From assembly GCF_023920225.1 (NCBI RefSeq), contig NZ_CP092587.1:1054001-1118000 (forward strand): DNA of 64,000 bases. The letters are read 5' to 3'. This document shows positions 37,163-46,275 of the stretch, piece after piece. The notes under the pieces are model-generated. The model was not told the origin of the DNA. It searched no databases and saw nothing but the letters and a program-made list of their open reading frames with translations. The position numbers were made by a program, and so were the translations under genes. Every line of letters begins with the position of its first letter. The first letter of the stretch is position 1. Source of the DNA: Vibrio gazogenes (GTDB taxonomy: Bacteria > Pseudomonadota > Gammaproteobacteria > Enterobacterales > Vibrionaceae).

Positions 37163-38620
37163 TTAATCAATCACCTGTTTGATGACATCGGCAAACTGAC
37201 CGCGGCTGCTGTCTTCTAACTCGTGGTGGCCGTCTTGAATACACGGTTTCCCCGCGACAAAAACATCTTTAATCAGATTGTCATGGCAGGCAAATAACCA
37301 ACGATTGATGAGGTCGGTTGTCTGACTTGCCATCAACAGTGGATGGGTCGCGTCCAGCACCATAAAGTCGGCACGACATCCAACCGCAAGCCCCAATTGG
37401 ATACCGCAAGCTTGATTGCCACCGTGTAATGCCTGCGTATAGAGGTGATCACCGACGGAGGTTTGTGACTGGTTGTAGAGACGGTTACGTTGTTGGTCAC
37501 GGAGTCGCTGACTATATTCCAGCAGGCGTAACTCTTCGGTCGCGGACAGACAGACATGACTGTCGGAGCCAATACTCCATCGTCCGCCGGCTTGGGTAAA
37601 CGCTACCCCGGGAAAGATACCGTCACCTAGATTGGCTTCCGTGCTTGGACACAAGCCGGCCACGGCACCGCTGGCAGCGATCATCTGAATTTCGTTATGA
37701 TTGAGGTGAGTGGCATGAATCAGACACCAGCGTTCGTTCAGGCCGACATGATTGTGCAGCCACTCAACCGGCCGCTGTTGGCTCCAGTTGAGGCAATCAT
37801 TGACCTCTTTCTGCTGTTCAGCAATGTGGATGTGGATTGGCTGTCCGTGATCCAATTCCGTTAATACCTCTTGGATCTGTTGCTGGCTGACCGCCCGTAG
37901 TGAATGAAAACAGATCCCAAGTCGGTGGCGGTTATTGGCGTGTGTCCTCGTAAGCTCGGCGTGTGTCCTTGTAAAATTAGCGGTGTGTGTCCCCGTAAGC
38001 GCTTTCGCAAGTTGGTGGTGTAGTTGCAGATAACTGTCTGATGAATGAATGAAACGCGCCTGTCCTTGATGTGGCGGTTGAGCGCCAAAACCCGCATAGC
38101 TGTATAGTGCCGGAAGCAGGGTCATACCGATCCCCGTGCGATCAGCAGCATTCAGGAGTTGGTGAGCCATTTCGGCCGGATCGCTGTAAGGCTGACCGGC
38201 TGCATCATGGTGGAGGTAGTGAAACTCACCGACCTGTGTATATCCGGCTTTGAGCATATCAATGTATAACTGCGTGGCGATGACGTGAACCTGTTGTGGG
38301 GAGAGTCGGCCGACAATCTTGTACATTAAATCGCGCCAACTCCAGAAGCTGTCATTTGGATTGAGGCTGATTTCCGCCATGCCCGCCATGACACGCTGAA
38401 AAGCATGTGAATGAACATTCGCCAGTGTCGGCAGAACCGGGCCTTGCAGGCGTTGCACATCATCCGGTGGTATCGCCTCTGTCGTAATCTGTGCAAAGTT
38501 GCCATTGACGATTTCAAACAGCACATTGTGTTGCCAGCCAGTCGGCAGCCATGCCTGTTCGGCAAAAATAAAAGAGCGGTCTTGTCGGGTTTCTGAGTGG
38601 GTTCCTGAGTGGATAGTCAT
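37163..38620 (-). CDS. hutF: Formimidoylglutamate deiminase HutF, with repeat-derived insertion
   Basis: Amidohydrolase of 485 residues that converts N-formimidoyl-glutamate to N-formylglutamate in histidine breakdown. Metal-site motifs: NVHSHAFQ near residue 70, HIHIAEQ, IHATHLNHNE and GSDSHVCLSATEEL. Related HutF proteins are about 450-460 residues. The excess is partly explained by an in-frame insert at about residues 207-229, LTGTHTANFTRTHAELTRTH, encoded by three GTGTGTCC-type repeats (37937-37999) read on the minus strand. The insert replaces a short loop just before GICFHSLRAVS. ATG 38620 is chosen; GAGGA about nine bases upstream is its ribosome-binding site and comes from a degenerate repeat copy. 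A GTG at 38638 is the alternative. Confidence 0.93.
   Translation of the reverse strand: MTIHSGTHSETRQDRSFIFAEQAWLPTGWQHNVLFEIVNGNFAQITTEAIPPDDVQRLQGPVLPTLANVHSHAFQRVMAGMAEISLNPNDSFWSWRDLMYKIVGRLSPQQVHVIATQLYIDMLKAGYTQVGEFHYLHHDAAGQPYSDPAEMAHQLLNAADRTGIGMTLLPALYSYAGFGAQPPHQGQARFIHSSDSYLQLHHQLAKALTGTHTANFTRTHAELTRTHANNRHRLGICFHSLRAVSQQQIQEVLTELDHGQPIHIHIAEQQKEVNDCLNWSQQRPVEWLHNHVGLNERWCLIHATHLNHNEIQMIAASGAVAGLCPSTEANLGDGIFPGVAFTQAGGRWSIGSDSHVCLSATEELRLLEYSQRLRDQQRNRLYNQSQTSVGDHLYTQALHGGNQACGIQLGLAVGCRADFMVLDATHPLLMASQTTDLINRWLFACHDNLIKDVFVAGKPCIQDGHHELEDSSRGQFADVIKQVID
37937..37999 (+). repeat. Three tandem GTGTGTCC-family repeats inside hutF
   Basis: Copies start at 37937 (GGCGTGTGTCCTCGTAAG), 37958 (GGCGTGTGTCCTTGTAAA) and 37982 (GGTGTGTGTCCCCGTAAG), spaced 21 and 24 bases, both multiples of three. 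On the coding strand they give LTGTHTAN-FTRTHAE-LTRTHANN. Confidence 0.92.
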
Positions 38621-38621
38621 C

Positions 38622-38650
38622 GCGTCTGTCCTCGTCACTGATGCTCATGA
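38622..38650 (+). repeat. Degenerate GTGTGTCC repeat over the hutF ribosome-binding site
   Basis: GCGTCTGTCCTCGTCACTG differs from the consensus at one core base and shares its extended right side with the copy at 37082. Its complement supplies the GAGGA ahead of hutF. Confidence 0.6.
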
Positions 38651-38666
38651 GTCTAGCAGAATTCAT

Positions 38667-38701
38667 CTTGTCTATACAAGTGGCATCCTTGTCTATGCCT
38701 G
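38667..38701. promoter_or_regulatory. HutC-like operator between hutF and hutC
   Basis: CTTGTCTATACAAG at 38667-38680 is a near-perfect palindrome, followed by a half-match CTTGTCTATGCCTG at 38688-38701. The same motif, inverted, occurs before hutH. A TATAAT at 38728-38733 may be the hutC -10 box. Confidence 0.75.
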
Positions 38702-38770
38702 TCCTATTAAGCGGTTCATTTTTCCGCTATAATCCGGTCTTTATGATGTCAGTGGATAGCTGTAAATAAG

Positions 38771-39532
38771 ATGGAAAATTCAACCACCCAGATGATGTGC
38801 CACCTGTCTCAATTGATCGATGATGCACCCGGTCCGATTTATGCCAAAGTCAAACAAGCGATTTGTCGTCAGATAGACACGGGAGAATGGCAACCGGATC
38901 AAAGAGTCCCGTCTGAGTCAGAGATGGTGAAAGCTTTAAGTGTCAGTCGCATGACCATCAATCGTGCGCTGCGGGAACTGACAGATGAAGGGGTTTTGAT
39001 TCGTCAACAGGGGGTCGGTACTTTTGTCGCGAGAAAGAAATCTCATTCGGCATTGTTTGAAGTGCACAATATTGCCGATGAGATAGCCAGTCGTGGTCAT
39101 CACCACCACGCAGAGCTGGTTGACATCACATTGGCAAAAGCGACGATGGAAGAAGCGATGAACCTTGGGGTCCGTACCAATCACCGTATCTTCCGTGCCA
39201 CGATTCTCCATTTCGAGAATGATCTGCCGATTCAAATCGAGTATCGCGTGGTCAATGCGGCACTGGCGCCTGATTATGATCAGCAGGATTTTCAGCACAA
39301 TGGTGCCTACCATTATCTGATGAAGGTGGCCCCGATGACGGAAGGCGAGCATCTGGTTGAAGCGGTGCTTGCCTCCCCGGCAGAATGTGCATTACTCAAC
39401 ATTGACGCCTCGGAGCCGTGTTTACAAATCAAACGTCGCACATGGTGTCGGGAGCAACTCGTCACCAATGCTCGCCTGATTTCTCCGGGGTCGAGATTCC
39501 AATTATTCGGTCACTTCGAGCAATCATATTGA
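38771..39532 (+). CDS. hutC: Histidine utilization repressor HutC
   Basis: GntR-family, HutC-subfamily repressor of 253 residues: N-terminal winged HTH (YAKVKQAICRQIDTGEWQPD, VPSESEMVKALSVSRMTINR, LTDEGVLIRQQGVGTFVA) and C-terminal UTRA effector domain (about residues 95-240), which binds urocanate in this subfamily. It is divergent from hutF with operator-like palindromes between them, and a matching site precedes hutH. It is followed by a strong terminator and an IS200-type element, which separates it from hutHIGU. Confidence 0.95.
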   Translation: MENSTTQMMCHLSQLIDDAPGPIYAKVKQAICRQIDTGEWQPDQRVPSESEMVKALSVSRMTINRALRELTDEGVLIRQQGVGTFVARKKSHSALFEVHNIADEIASRGHHHHAELVDITLAKATMEEAMNLGVRTNHRIFRATILHFENDLPIQIEYRVVNAALAPDYDQQDFQHNGAYHYLMKVAPMTEGEHLVEAVLASPAECALLNIDASEPCLQIKRRTWCREQLVTNARLISPGSRFQLFGHFEQSY

Positions 39533-39618
39533 GCCAGTTTTGCCAGACGGGAAGGCGTTTGTTGATGATTGGCTGATTCAATGAGCGGTTGATTCATCCA
39601 AATCAGATCCGGTAAGCG

Positions 39619-39648
39619 AAGCAAGGGGGAAAGCCGCCTTGCTTTTTT
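39619..39648 (+). terminator. Rho-independent terminator after hutC
   Basis: AAGCAAGG (39619-39626) pairs with CCTTGCTT (39637-39644), followed by a run of T residues. Confidence 0.88.
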
Positions 39649-39714
39649 GTATAGAGAAAACCCCCAGCTAGGCTGGGGGTTCCGTAAAGCTTACAGCTAT
39701 AAGTCAGTTATATA

Positions 39715-39786
39715 ACCCCTTTCAATTTGATAAAAACGTCTTGTGGTCTGGCAACTACAAGAGTTAATTAAGAATTGAAAGGGGGT
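39715..39786 (+). promoter_or_regulatory. Leader stem masking the tnpA ribosome-binding site
   Basis: ACCCCTTTCAATT (39715-39727) pairs with AATTGAAAGGGG (39773-39784). The GAAAGGGGG that would be the Shine-Dalgarno lies in the right arm, so translation should be low. Confidence 0.8.
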
Positions 39787-39790
39787 CCCA

Positions 39791-40252
39791 ATGGGGGACG
39801 AAAAGAGCTTAGCGCACACGCGCTGGAACTGTAAATACCACATAGTCTTTGCACCGAAATATAGAAGGCAAGTGTTCTACGGAGAAAAACGTAGAGCAAT
39901 AGGTGAAATATTGAGGAAACTATGTGAATGGAAAAATGTGAACATTCTTGAAGCGGAATGTTGCGCGGATCATATCCACATGCTTTTAGAAATACCGCCC
40001 AAAATGAGTGTTTCAGGGTTTATGGGGTATTTGAAAGGTAAAAGTAGCCTAATGCTTTATGAACGATTCGGGGATTTGAAGTTTAAATATAGAAATCGAG
40101 AATTTTGGTGCCGAGGTTATTATGTAGATACGGTAGGTAAGAATACGAGCAAGATACAAAATTACATCAAGCACCAACTAGAGCAGGATAAAATGGGAGA
40201 GCAATTGTCGATTCCGTATTCAGGTAGCCCGTTTACGGGCCGCAGGGACTAG
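39791..40252 (+). CDS. tnpA: IS200-family transposase TnpA
   Basis: Y1 HUH transposase of 153 residues, the typical IS200 length. HUH motif ADHIHMLL (His61, His63), catalytic Tyr125 in QNYIKHQL, and the usual N-terminus RWNCKYHIVFAPKYRR. It looks intact. It moves as single-stranded DNA through the end hairpins. Initiation is probably limited by the leader stem. Confidence 0.96.
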   Translation: MGDEKSLAHTRWNCKYHIVFAPKYRRQVFYGEKRRAIGEILRKLCEWKNVNILEAECCADHIHMLLEIPPKMSVSGFMGYLKGKSSLMLYERFGDLKFKYRNREFWCRGYYVDTVGKNTSKIQNYIKHQLEQDKMGEQLSIPYSGSPFTGRRD

Positions 40253-40433
40253 TCATATGCAAATGTCAGATCACTACGCGCCTGCTAGGGCGCTGCCAGT
40301 AGGAGAGCCTTATAGGCGCATATGAAAAACCACCGGCTATGCCGGTGGATACTTTTTTTTATGTGTTTTTTTGTGATGACGTTTGTGAAGAAAAACTTGC
40401 GCTGATTACGGTTTACTTTTATTGTTTTGTTAA

Positions 40434-40447
40434 CTTGTATAGACATG
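40434..40447 (+). promoter_or_regulatory. HutC-like operator upstream of hutH
   Basis: CTTGTATAGACATG matches the complement of the site at 38667 (CTTGTATAGACAAG) at 13 of 14 positions. It lies 65 bases before hutH. Confidence 0.75.
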
Positions 40448-40511
40448 TAATGTCATGATAAGCCGATATAGGCATCAGACTTGAAGCGTACGTGACGGAG
40501 AACATAAGCTC

Positions 40512-42062
40512 ATGCCCGAATTAACATTACACCCCGGACAACTCACGCTCAGTGAGTTACGTCAAATCAGCCGAGAGCCGATCAAAATCTCACTCGACAG
40601 ACAGGCCATTGCCGCCATTCATGCCAGTACCGAGGTGGTCAATCGAGTGATTGTCGAAGACCAAGCGGTTTACGGGATTAATACTGGGTTTGGTTTATTA
40701 GCCAATACCCGGATTGCTGCGGAAGATTTAGATGAATTGCAGCGTAGTATTGTGCTGTCTCATGCTGCCGGGATTGGTGAATTCATGAATGATGCCACTG
40801 TCCGATTGATGATGGTGCTCAAAGTGAATAGCCTTGCCCGCGGCTATTCCGGTATTCGTCTTGCAGTGATTGAAGCGATGATCGCCTTGATTAACAAAGA
40901 AATATATCCCTGCGTACCACAAAAAGGCTCGGTCGGTGCATCGGGTGATTTGGCCCCCCTTGCGCATATGAGTGCGGTGCTGCTCGGTGAAGGACAGGCG
41001 CGTTATAAAGGAGAAGTTATTTCTGGTCAGGCAGCACTGGCGATTGCTGGGATGGAACCGATCCAATTAGCACCGAAAGAAGGGCTCGCCTTACTGAATG
41101 GTACTCAGGCATCAACTGCTTTTGCGCTCGAAGGGCTGTTTGCCGCCGAAGATCTCTATGCCTCCGCGATTGTCTGTGGTGCGCTTTCTGTTGAAGCCGC
41201 ACTGGGCAGTCGTCGTCCGTTTGATGAGCGAATTCATGCCGTCCGCGGCCATCAGGGTCAGATGGATGCCGCTGCGGCTTATCGTCATCTGCTGACGGAA
41301 CAGAGTGAACTGGGAGAATCCCATTCCAATTGTGAAAAAGTGCAAGACCCGTATTCACTGCGCTGCCAGCCTCAGGTGATGGGCGCATGTTTGACCCAGA
41401 TCCGCCATGCCGCAAGCACACTGATTGTTGAGGCCAATGCGGTCTCGGATAACCCGTTGGTATTTGCTGAGCAAGGCGATATCGTTTCCGGGGGGAACTT
41501 CCATGCCGAACCGGTGGCTTTTGCGGCAGATAATCTGGCACTTGCCATCGCTGAAATCGGCAGTCTGTCAGAGCGACGGATGGCACTGTTGATCGATAGC
41601 CATCTGAGTAAGTTACCGCCATTTTTGGTCGAAAACGGTGGCGTCAACTCAGGGTTCATGATTGCGCAAGTGACTTCGGCAGCGCTCGCCAGTGAGAATA
41701 AAACGTTTGCTCACCCGGCATCGGTCGATAGTCTGCCGACGTCTGCGAATCAGGAAGATCATGTGTCCATGGCGACATTTGCCGCCCGACGACTCAAAGA
41801 TATGGCGGAGAATACGCGCGGGATTCTGGCGGTTGAAATTCTGGCCGCTGTACAAGGTTTAGACTTCCGGTCGCCGTTGAAATCAACCGAGCGGCTGGAG
41901 CAAGCCCGTGCCGACCTGCGTGCGCGAGTCCCTTTCTACGATAAAGACCGCTATTTCGCTGCGGATATCGAGAAAGCCAACGGACTGCTGACGGAAGCCG
42001 TTCATAATGAATTGATGCCGACTGGTTTACTGCCAAGTGTGACAAGGGAGTATCATGAATAA
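40512..42062 (+). CDS. hutH: Histidine ammonia-lyase
   Basis: Removes ammonia from histidine to give urocanate. It is 516 residues, standard. The Ala143-Ser144-Gly145 triad that forms the MIO cofactor lies in [26 protein letters not shown] and [15 protein letters not shown] are further active-site segments. First gene of hutHIGU; its end overlaps hutI by eight bases. Probably repressed by HutC through the site at 40434. The IS200-type element just upstream does not break that site. Confidence 0.97.
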   Translation: MPELTLHPGQLTLSELRQISREPIKISLDRQAIAAIHASTEVVNRVIVEDQAVYGINTGFGLLANTRIAAEDLDELQRSIVLSHAAGIGEFMNDATVRLMMVLKVNSLARGYSGIRLAVIEAMIALINKEIYPCVPQKGSVGASGDLAPLAHMSAVLLGEGQARYKGEVISGQAALAIAGMEPIQLAPKEGLALLNGTQASTAFALEGLFAAEDLYASAIVCGALSVEAALGSRRPFDERIHAVRGHQGQMDAAAAYRHLLTEQSELGESHSNCEKVQDPYSLRCQPQVMGACLTQIRHAASTLIVEANAVSDNPLVFAEQGDIVSGGNFHAEPVAFAADNLALAIAEIGSLSERRMALLIDSHLSKLPPFLVENGGVNSGFMIAQVTSAALASENKTFAHPASVDSLPTSANQEDHVSMATFAARRLKDMAENTRGILAVEILAAVQGLDFRSPLKSTERLEQARADLRARVPFYDKDRYFAADIEKANGLLTEAVHNELMPTGLLPSVTREYHE

Positions 42063-43287
42063 ACGGCTGAATTTTGATTCACTGTGGTATGGCTGTGATG
42101 CAGCAACCATGGTGAATGGTCAATACAGTGTGATTGAAGATGCTGCAATTGGCGTACACGACGGGCGAATCGCGTGGATAGGTCCCCAAGCGGAACTCCC
42201 TGCCTGTGATGCGCAGCAACAACATGATTTTCATGGTGGTTGGGTCACGCCCGGTTTAGTCGATTGTCACACGCATTTGGTGTTCGGTGGCAATCGGGCC
42301 CATGAGTTTGAGCAACGGCTCAACGGCATGAGTTATCAAGCGATTGCCCAGCGTGGCGGCGGGATTGCAGCCTCGGTTCAGGCGACGCGCCAAGAGACCC
42401 CCGATCAATTGCTGGCTTCTGCGGCTCGGCGGCTGAAATCTCTGATGTGTGATGGGGTGACGACGCTGGAAATTAAATCCGGTTATGGCCTTTCAACAGA
42501 ACATGAAGCGAAGATGCTGGAAGTGGCGCATCGGCTGGCTGAACAGTATCCGGTTGATATTCGGACCACATGTCTGGCTGCTCACGCGGTGCCGCCGGAA
42601 TATCAAGGTCATACCGATGCCTATATAGATTATCTCTGTGATGAACTGTTGCCGGAAATCGCCCAACGTGAGTTGGCCGATGCCGTGGATGCCTTTTGTG
42701 AAACCATTGCATTTAGCCCGGCACAGGTGGAACGTTATTTTCGTACGGCTCAGTCTTTCGGGATGCCGGTGAAACTCCATGCGGAGCAATTATCCTCGCT
42801 GGGTGGCGCCACTCTGGCAGCCCGTTTTCAGGCGCTTTCAGCGGATCATCTGGAGTTTATGACTGAAACGGATGTTGCAGCAATGCGTGAGTCCGGCACG
42901 GTTGCCGTGTTGTTACCGGGCGCCTATTTCACCCTCAAAGAAACCCAACGTCCGCCCGTCGATCTGTTACGTCGCTATCAGGTGCCAATGGCGGTTGCAA
43001 CGGACATCAATCCGGGTACGTCTCCGGTACTTTCACTACGTCTGATGATGAATATGGCTTGTACGCTCTTTGGTCTGACGCCCGAAGAAACGTTAGCTGC
43101 CACAACTATTCATGCCGCTCAAGCATTGGGTTTAGCCGAGAGCCACGGGCAACTGAGTGTCGGGAAAGTCGCTGATTTTGTTTGTTGGGATGTGGCAAGC
43201 CCGGGTGAGCTTAGTTACTGGCTGGGCGGTGATTTACTGAAAACACGAGTCAAAAGGGGAGTGATCAGTCATGTGGATGCCAATTGA
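42055..43287 (+). CDS. hutI: Imidazolonepropionase
   Basis: Amidohydrolase of 410 residues converting imidazolonepropionate to N-formimidoyl-glutamate. Metal-binding [36 protein letters not shown] and the [10 protein letters not shown] segment are in the expected order. Its start overlaps hutH by eight bases and its end overlaps hutG by 17 bases, consistent with tight operon coupling. Confidence 0.97.
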   Translation: MNKRLNFDSLWYGCDAATMVNGQYSVIEDAAIGVHDGRIAWIGPQAELPACDAQQQHDFHGGWVTPGLVDCHTHLVFGGNRAHEFEQRLNGMSYQAIAQRGGGIAASVQATRQETPDQLLASAARRLKSLMCDGVTTLEIKSGYGLSTEHEAKMLEVAHRLAEQYPVDIRTTCLAAHAVPPEYQGHTDAYIDYLCDELLPEIAQRELADAVDAFCETIAFSPAQVERYFRTAQSFGMPVKLHAEQLSSLGGATLAARFQALSADHLEFMTETDVAAMRESGTVAVLLPGAYFTLKETQRPPVDLLRRYQVPMAVATDINPGTSPVLSLRLMMNMACTLFGLTPEETLAATTIHAAQALGLAESHGQLSVGKVADFVCWDVASPGELSYWLGGDLLKTRVKRGVISHVDAN

Positions 43288-44134
43288 TCAGCCATTTCAT
43301 TTTCGACCAGGGCAGAGTCCGCTCTTGGTCAGTATGCCTCATTGCGGAACGGCACTCCTGCCGGGGATGGATGCCCGACTGACCGATGCGGCCAAAGCAC
43401 TGCCGGATACCGACTGGCATTTACCGGCGCTGTATGATTTCTTGGCCGAGATGGATGTCAGTGTCATTCAAGCCCACTATTCTCGGTACGTCGTCGATCT
43501 CAATCGTCCGGGCGATGATAAACCCTTGTATACCAGTAAAACCACCGGATTATTCCCCGACATCTTATTCTCGGGTGCGCCCGTATTTATCGATGGTGGG
43601 TTTGATGAGGCGACGAAAGCGCGTATCAAAGCCGAAATCTGGCAGCCTTATCATCAAAAAATCAGCGAGACGTTAGCGCAGATTCGTGACCGACACGGCT
43701 ACGCAATCCTGTTCGATGCACACAGTATTGCCGCGCAGGTGCCGATGCTGTTTGACGGGACGTTGCCTGACTTTAATTTCGGAAATAACAATGGCCCTGC
43801 CTGTGACGCAACCATGCTGGAAAACCTAGCTGAGTTGGTACAACACAGCCCGTATACCCATGTGTGTAATGGTCGTTTCAAAGGGGGATACATCACCCGT
43901 CATTACGGGCAGCCTTCAGCGCAGATTCACGCAGTTCAACTGGAGCTCTCTCAAGCGACTTACCTTGTTGACGCCTCTCAGACGCATCATTCTCAAAGCG
44001 ATGCATCAGACGCTCAACCGGAGCAGACAATATACCGACTGGATCCGGCCAAACAGCAGCGTGTCGGGCCTCTGTTACAGCAGTTGATTCAATCACTGTT
44101 AGCGCATGGTCACCCCACGGATGAAGTCAGATAA
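43271..44134 (+). CDS. hutG: N-formylglutamate deformylase
   Basis: Hydrolyses N-formylglutamate to formate and glutamate. The 287-residue protein has [15 protein letters not shown] near the start, [28 protein letters not shown] and [10 protein letters not shown], typical of the FGase (HutG2) family and unlike arginase-type formimidoylglutamase. This fits the presence of hutF: the pathway goes through formylglutamate, not directly to formamide. The GGGGAG at 43257-43262 supports ATG 43271. Confidence 0.94.
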   Translation: MWMPIDQPFHFRPGQSPLLVSMPHCGTALLPGMDARLTDAAKALPDTDWHLPALYDFLAEMDVSVIQAHYSRYVVDLNRPGDDKPLYTSKTTGLFPDILFSGAPVFIDGGFDEATKARIKAEIWQPYHQKISETLAQIRDRHGYAILFDAHSIAAQVPMLFDGTLPDFNFGNNNGPACDATMLENLAELVQHSPYTHVCNGRFKGGYITRHYGQPSAQIHAVQLELSQATYLVDASQTHHSQSDASDAQPEQTIYRLDPAKQQRVGPLLQQLIQSLLAHGHPTDEVR

Positions 44135-44136
44135 GG

Positions 44137-44174
44137 ATTGAGGCAGGGTAAACATATTGAGGCAGGGTAAACAT
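44137..44174 (+). repeat. 19-base tandem duplication at the hutU ribosome-binding region
   Basis: ATTGAGGCAGGGTAAACAT occurs twice in succession (44137-44155, 44156-44174), identical. The second copy runs into the ATG at 44173. Confidence 0.93.
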
Positions 44175-46185
44175 GAAGGTAAATGATATGACATTTAAAG
44201 CGATGATTTTAGAAGGGATTCCTGCAACTTTACCACCCAAGCGCGAGCGCAATGAAAACCTCAGCCATGCACCGAAAAGGAAAGCGATCCTGAGCCGTGA
44301 AGAAAAAATCCTCGCGGTCAGGAACGCACTTCGTTATTTCGACAAGCAACATCACGCCGAACTGGCTGCGGAGTTTTATGCAGAGCTGGAGACCTATGGC
44401 CGAATTTATATGTATCGGCTGATGCCGGATTACCCGATTACTGCACGTTCGATTGATGCATTTCCACATCAGTCGAAGCAGGCTGCGGCGATTATGCTGA
44501 TGTTGAGTAACAACCTTGATGAAGCCGTCGCCCAGCATCCGCAGGAACTGATTACCTATGGCGGTAATGGTGCGGTGTTCTCCAACTGGGCTCAGTATCG
44601 TTTGACGATGAAATATCTGGCAGAAATGACCGATGAACAGACACTGGTGCTCTATTCCGGTCATCCGATGGGGTTGTATCCGTCCCATCCCAATGCACCG
44701 AGGGTCGTCGTGAGCAACGGCATGATGATCCCCAATTATTCAAAGCCGGATGATTGGGAGAAGTTCAATGCCTTAGGTGTGACTCAATACGGACAAATGA
44801 CGGCGGGCTCGTTTATGTATATCGGTCCGCAAGGGATTGTGCATGGCACCACCATCACGGTGATGAATGCGGTCAGAATGAAACGCGATCGGGATTCGAG
44901 CACGCTACCGCTGTTCGTGACTTCCGGCTTGGGAGGCATGAGTGGGGCTCAACCCAAGGCTGCTGTGATTGCGCACACCATTGGGGTCGTTGCTGAAATC
45001 AATCCGAAAGCGGCCTATAAGCGTCATGAACAAGGGTGGGTGGATGAAGTTTATCCGGATTTAGACAAACTGATTGAACGGATCAAGCAGGCCCAAGTCG
45101 ATAATCAGCCCGTTTCATTGGCCTATCTGGGGAATATTGTTGATTTGTGGGAGCGACTGGCTACAGAGGATATCCACATCGACTTAGGGTCGGATCAAAC
45201 GTCACTGCACAATCCATGGGCGGGCGGTTATTATCCGGTCGGTTACACCTTTGAAGCATCCAATGCGATGATGGCCAGTGACCCTGAGCAGTTCAGAGCG
45301 GCGGTGCAGGCAACATTGAAGCGCCATGTGGCGGCGATCAATCAATTAACCGCGAAAGGTATGTATTTCTTCGATTACGGCAATGCATTTCTGTTGGAAG
45401 CGAGTCGGGCAGGCGCTGATATTCTTAAAGCAGACGGCTCGTTTAAGTATCCTTCCTATGTTGAAGATATTATGGGGCCGATGTGTTTTGATTATGGATT
45501 CGGTCCTTTCCGCTGGGTCTGTGCTTCATCGGATCCCCGTGATCTGGCGGTAACAGACCGGATTGCCGCAGAGATTCTGGAAGAGATGCACCAGCAGGCA
45601 CCGGCAGACATTCGTCAGCAGATAGCCGATAACCTGTCATGGATTCGGCAGGCGGAACAGAACAACCTTGTGGTCGGTTCGCAAGCCCGGATTTTATATG
45701 CGGATGCCGAAGGGCGAATGCGTATTGCCGCAGCCTTTAATCAGGCTGTAAAACGTGGGGACATCTCTGCACCTGTCATTCTTGGCCGCGATCATCATGA
45801 TGTATCCGGTACGGATTCGCCGTATCGGGAAACGTCCAACATTTACGATGGGTCTCGTTTCACTGCGGATATGGCGATTCACAATGTCATCGGTGATGCT
45901 TTCCGGGGAGCGACTTGGGTCAGTATTCATAACGGTGGTGGTGTCGGTTGGGGTGAAGTGATCAATGGTGGATTCGGGATGGTACTGGATGGCTCTGACG
46001 AGTGCGATACCCGGCTGAAATCAATGCTGCACTGGGATGTTAACAATGGTATTTCTCGCAGAAGCTGGGCAAGAAATGAAGGTGCGCGTTTTGCCATTCA
46101 ACGGGCGATGGCACTTGAACCGCGGCTGAGAGTGACGATACCGGAAATCGCAGATGATGCATTATTGAATACGGTGGTGAAGTAA
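44173..46185 (+). CDS. hutU: Urocanate hydratase, long form
   Basis: Hydrates urocanate to imidazolonepropionate using tightly bound NAD. At about 670 residues it is over 100 longer than the usual bacterial HutU (about 555). It retains urocanase landmarks such as TYGGNGAVFSNWAQYRLT, LYSGHPMGLYPSH, TSGLGGMSGAQPKA, DLGSDQTSLHNP, GRDHHDVSGTDSPYRET and HNGGGVGWGEV. Long urocanases are known in some Bacteroidetes, Firmicutes and trypanosomes. Two starts are possible: ATG 44173 and ATG 44188 (with AAGGT upstream); the former falls at the end of a duplicated segment. Position in the operon makes the function firm. Confidence 0.93.
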   Translation: MKVNDMTFKAMILEGIPATLPPKRERNENLSHAPKRKAILSREEKILAVRNALRYFDKQHHAELAAEFYAELETYGRIYMYRLMPDYPITARSIDAFPHQSKQAAAIMLMLSNNLDEAVAQHPQELITYGGNGAVFSNWAQYRLTMKYLAEMTDEQTLVLYSGHPMGLYPSHPNAPRVVVSNGMMIPNYSKPDDWEKFNALGVTQYGQMTAGSFMYIGPQGIVHGTTITVMNAVRMKRDRDSSTLPLFVTSGLGGMSGAQPKAAVIAHTIGVVAEINPKAAYKRHEQGWVDEVYPDLDKLIERIKQAQVDNQPVSLAYLGNIVDLWERLATEDIHIDLGSDQTSLHNPWAGGYYPVGYTFEASNAMMASDPEQFRAAVQATLKRHVAAINQLTAKGMYFFDYGNAFLLEASRAGADILKADGSFKYPSYVEDIMGPMCFDYGFGPFRWVCASSDPRDLAVTDRIAAEILEEMHQQAPADIRQQIADNLSWIRQAEQNNLVVGSQARILYADAEGRMRIAAAFNQAVKRGDISAPVILGRDHHDVSGTDSPYRETSNIYDGSRFTADMAIHNVIGDAFRGATWVSIHNGGGVGWGEVINGGFGMVLDGSDECDTRLKSMLHWDVNNGISRRSWARNEGARFAIQRAMALEPRLRVTIPEIADDALLNTVVK

Positions 46186-46275
46186 CACCACCTTCACATC
46201 CGGACCGAACAGAAAGCGCCGCAGTTGCAGCGCTTTCTGATCACAATGACGATCCCCTGAGCAAAATGAGAGGAT

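Larger units (their letters stand above)
39655..40366 (+). mobile_element. IS200/IS605-family insertion sequence (IS200 type)
   Basis: About 0.7 kb, the usual IS200 length. Left end hairpin CCCCCAG-CTAGG-CTGGGGG at 39661-39679; right end hairpin CCACCGGC-TAT-GCCGGTGG at 40330-40348 followed by a T-run. It carries only tnpA, no tnpB. A long leader stem (39715-39727 with 39773-39785) covers the ribosome-binding site of tnpA, as in classic IS200. Exact ends are estimated, since this family makes no target duplication. It is inserted between hutC and hutH, outside the predicted hutH operator. Confidence 0.88.
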
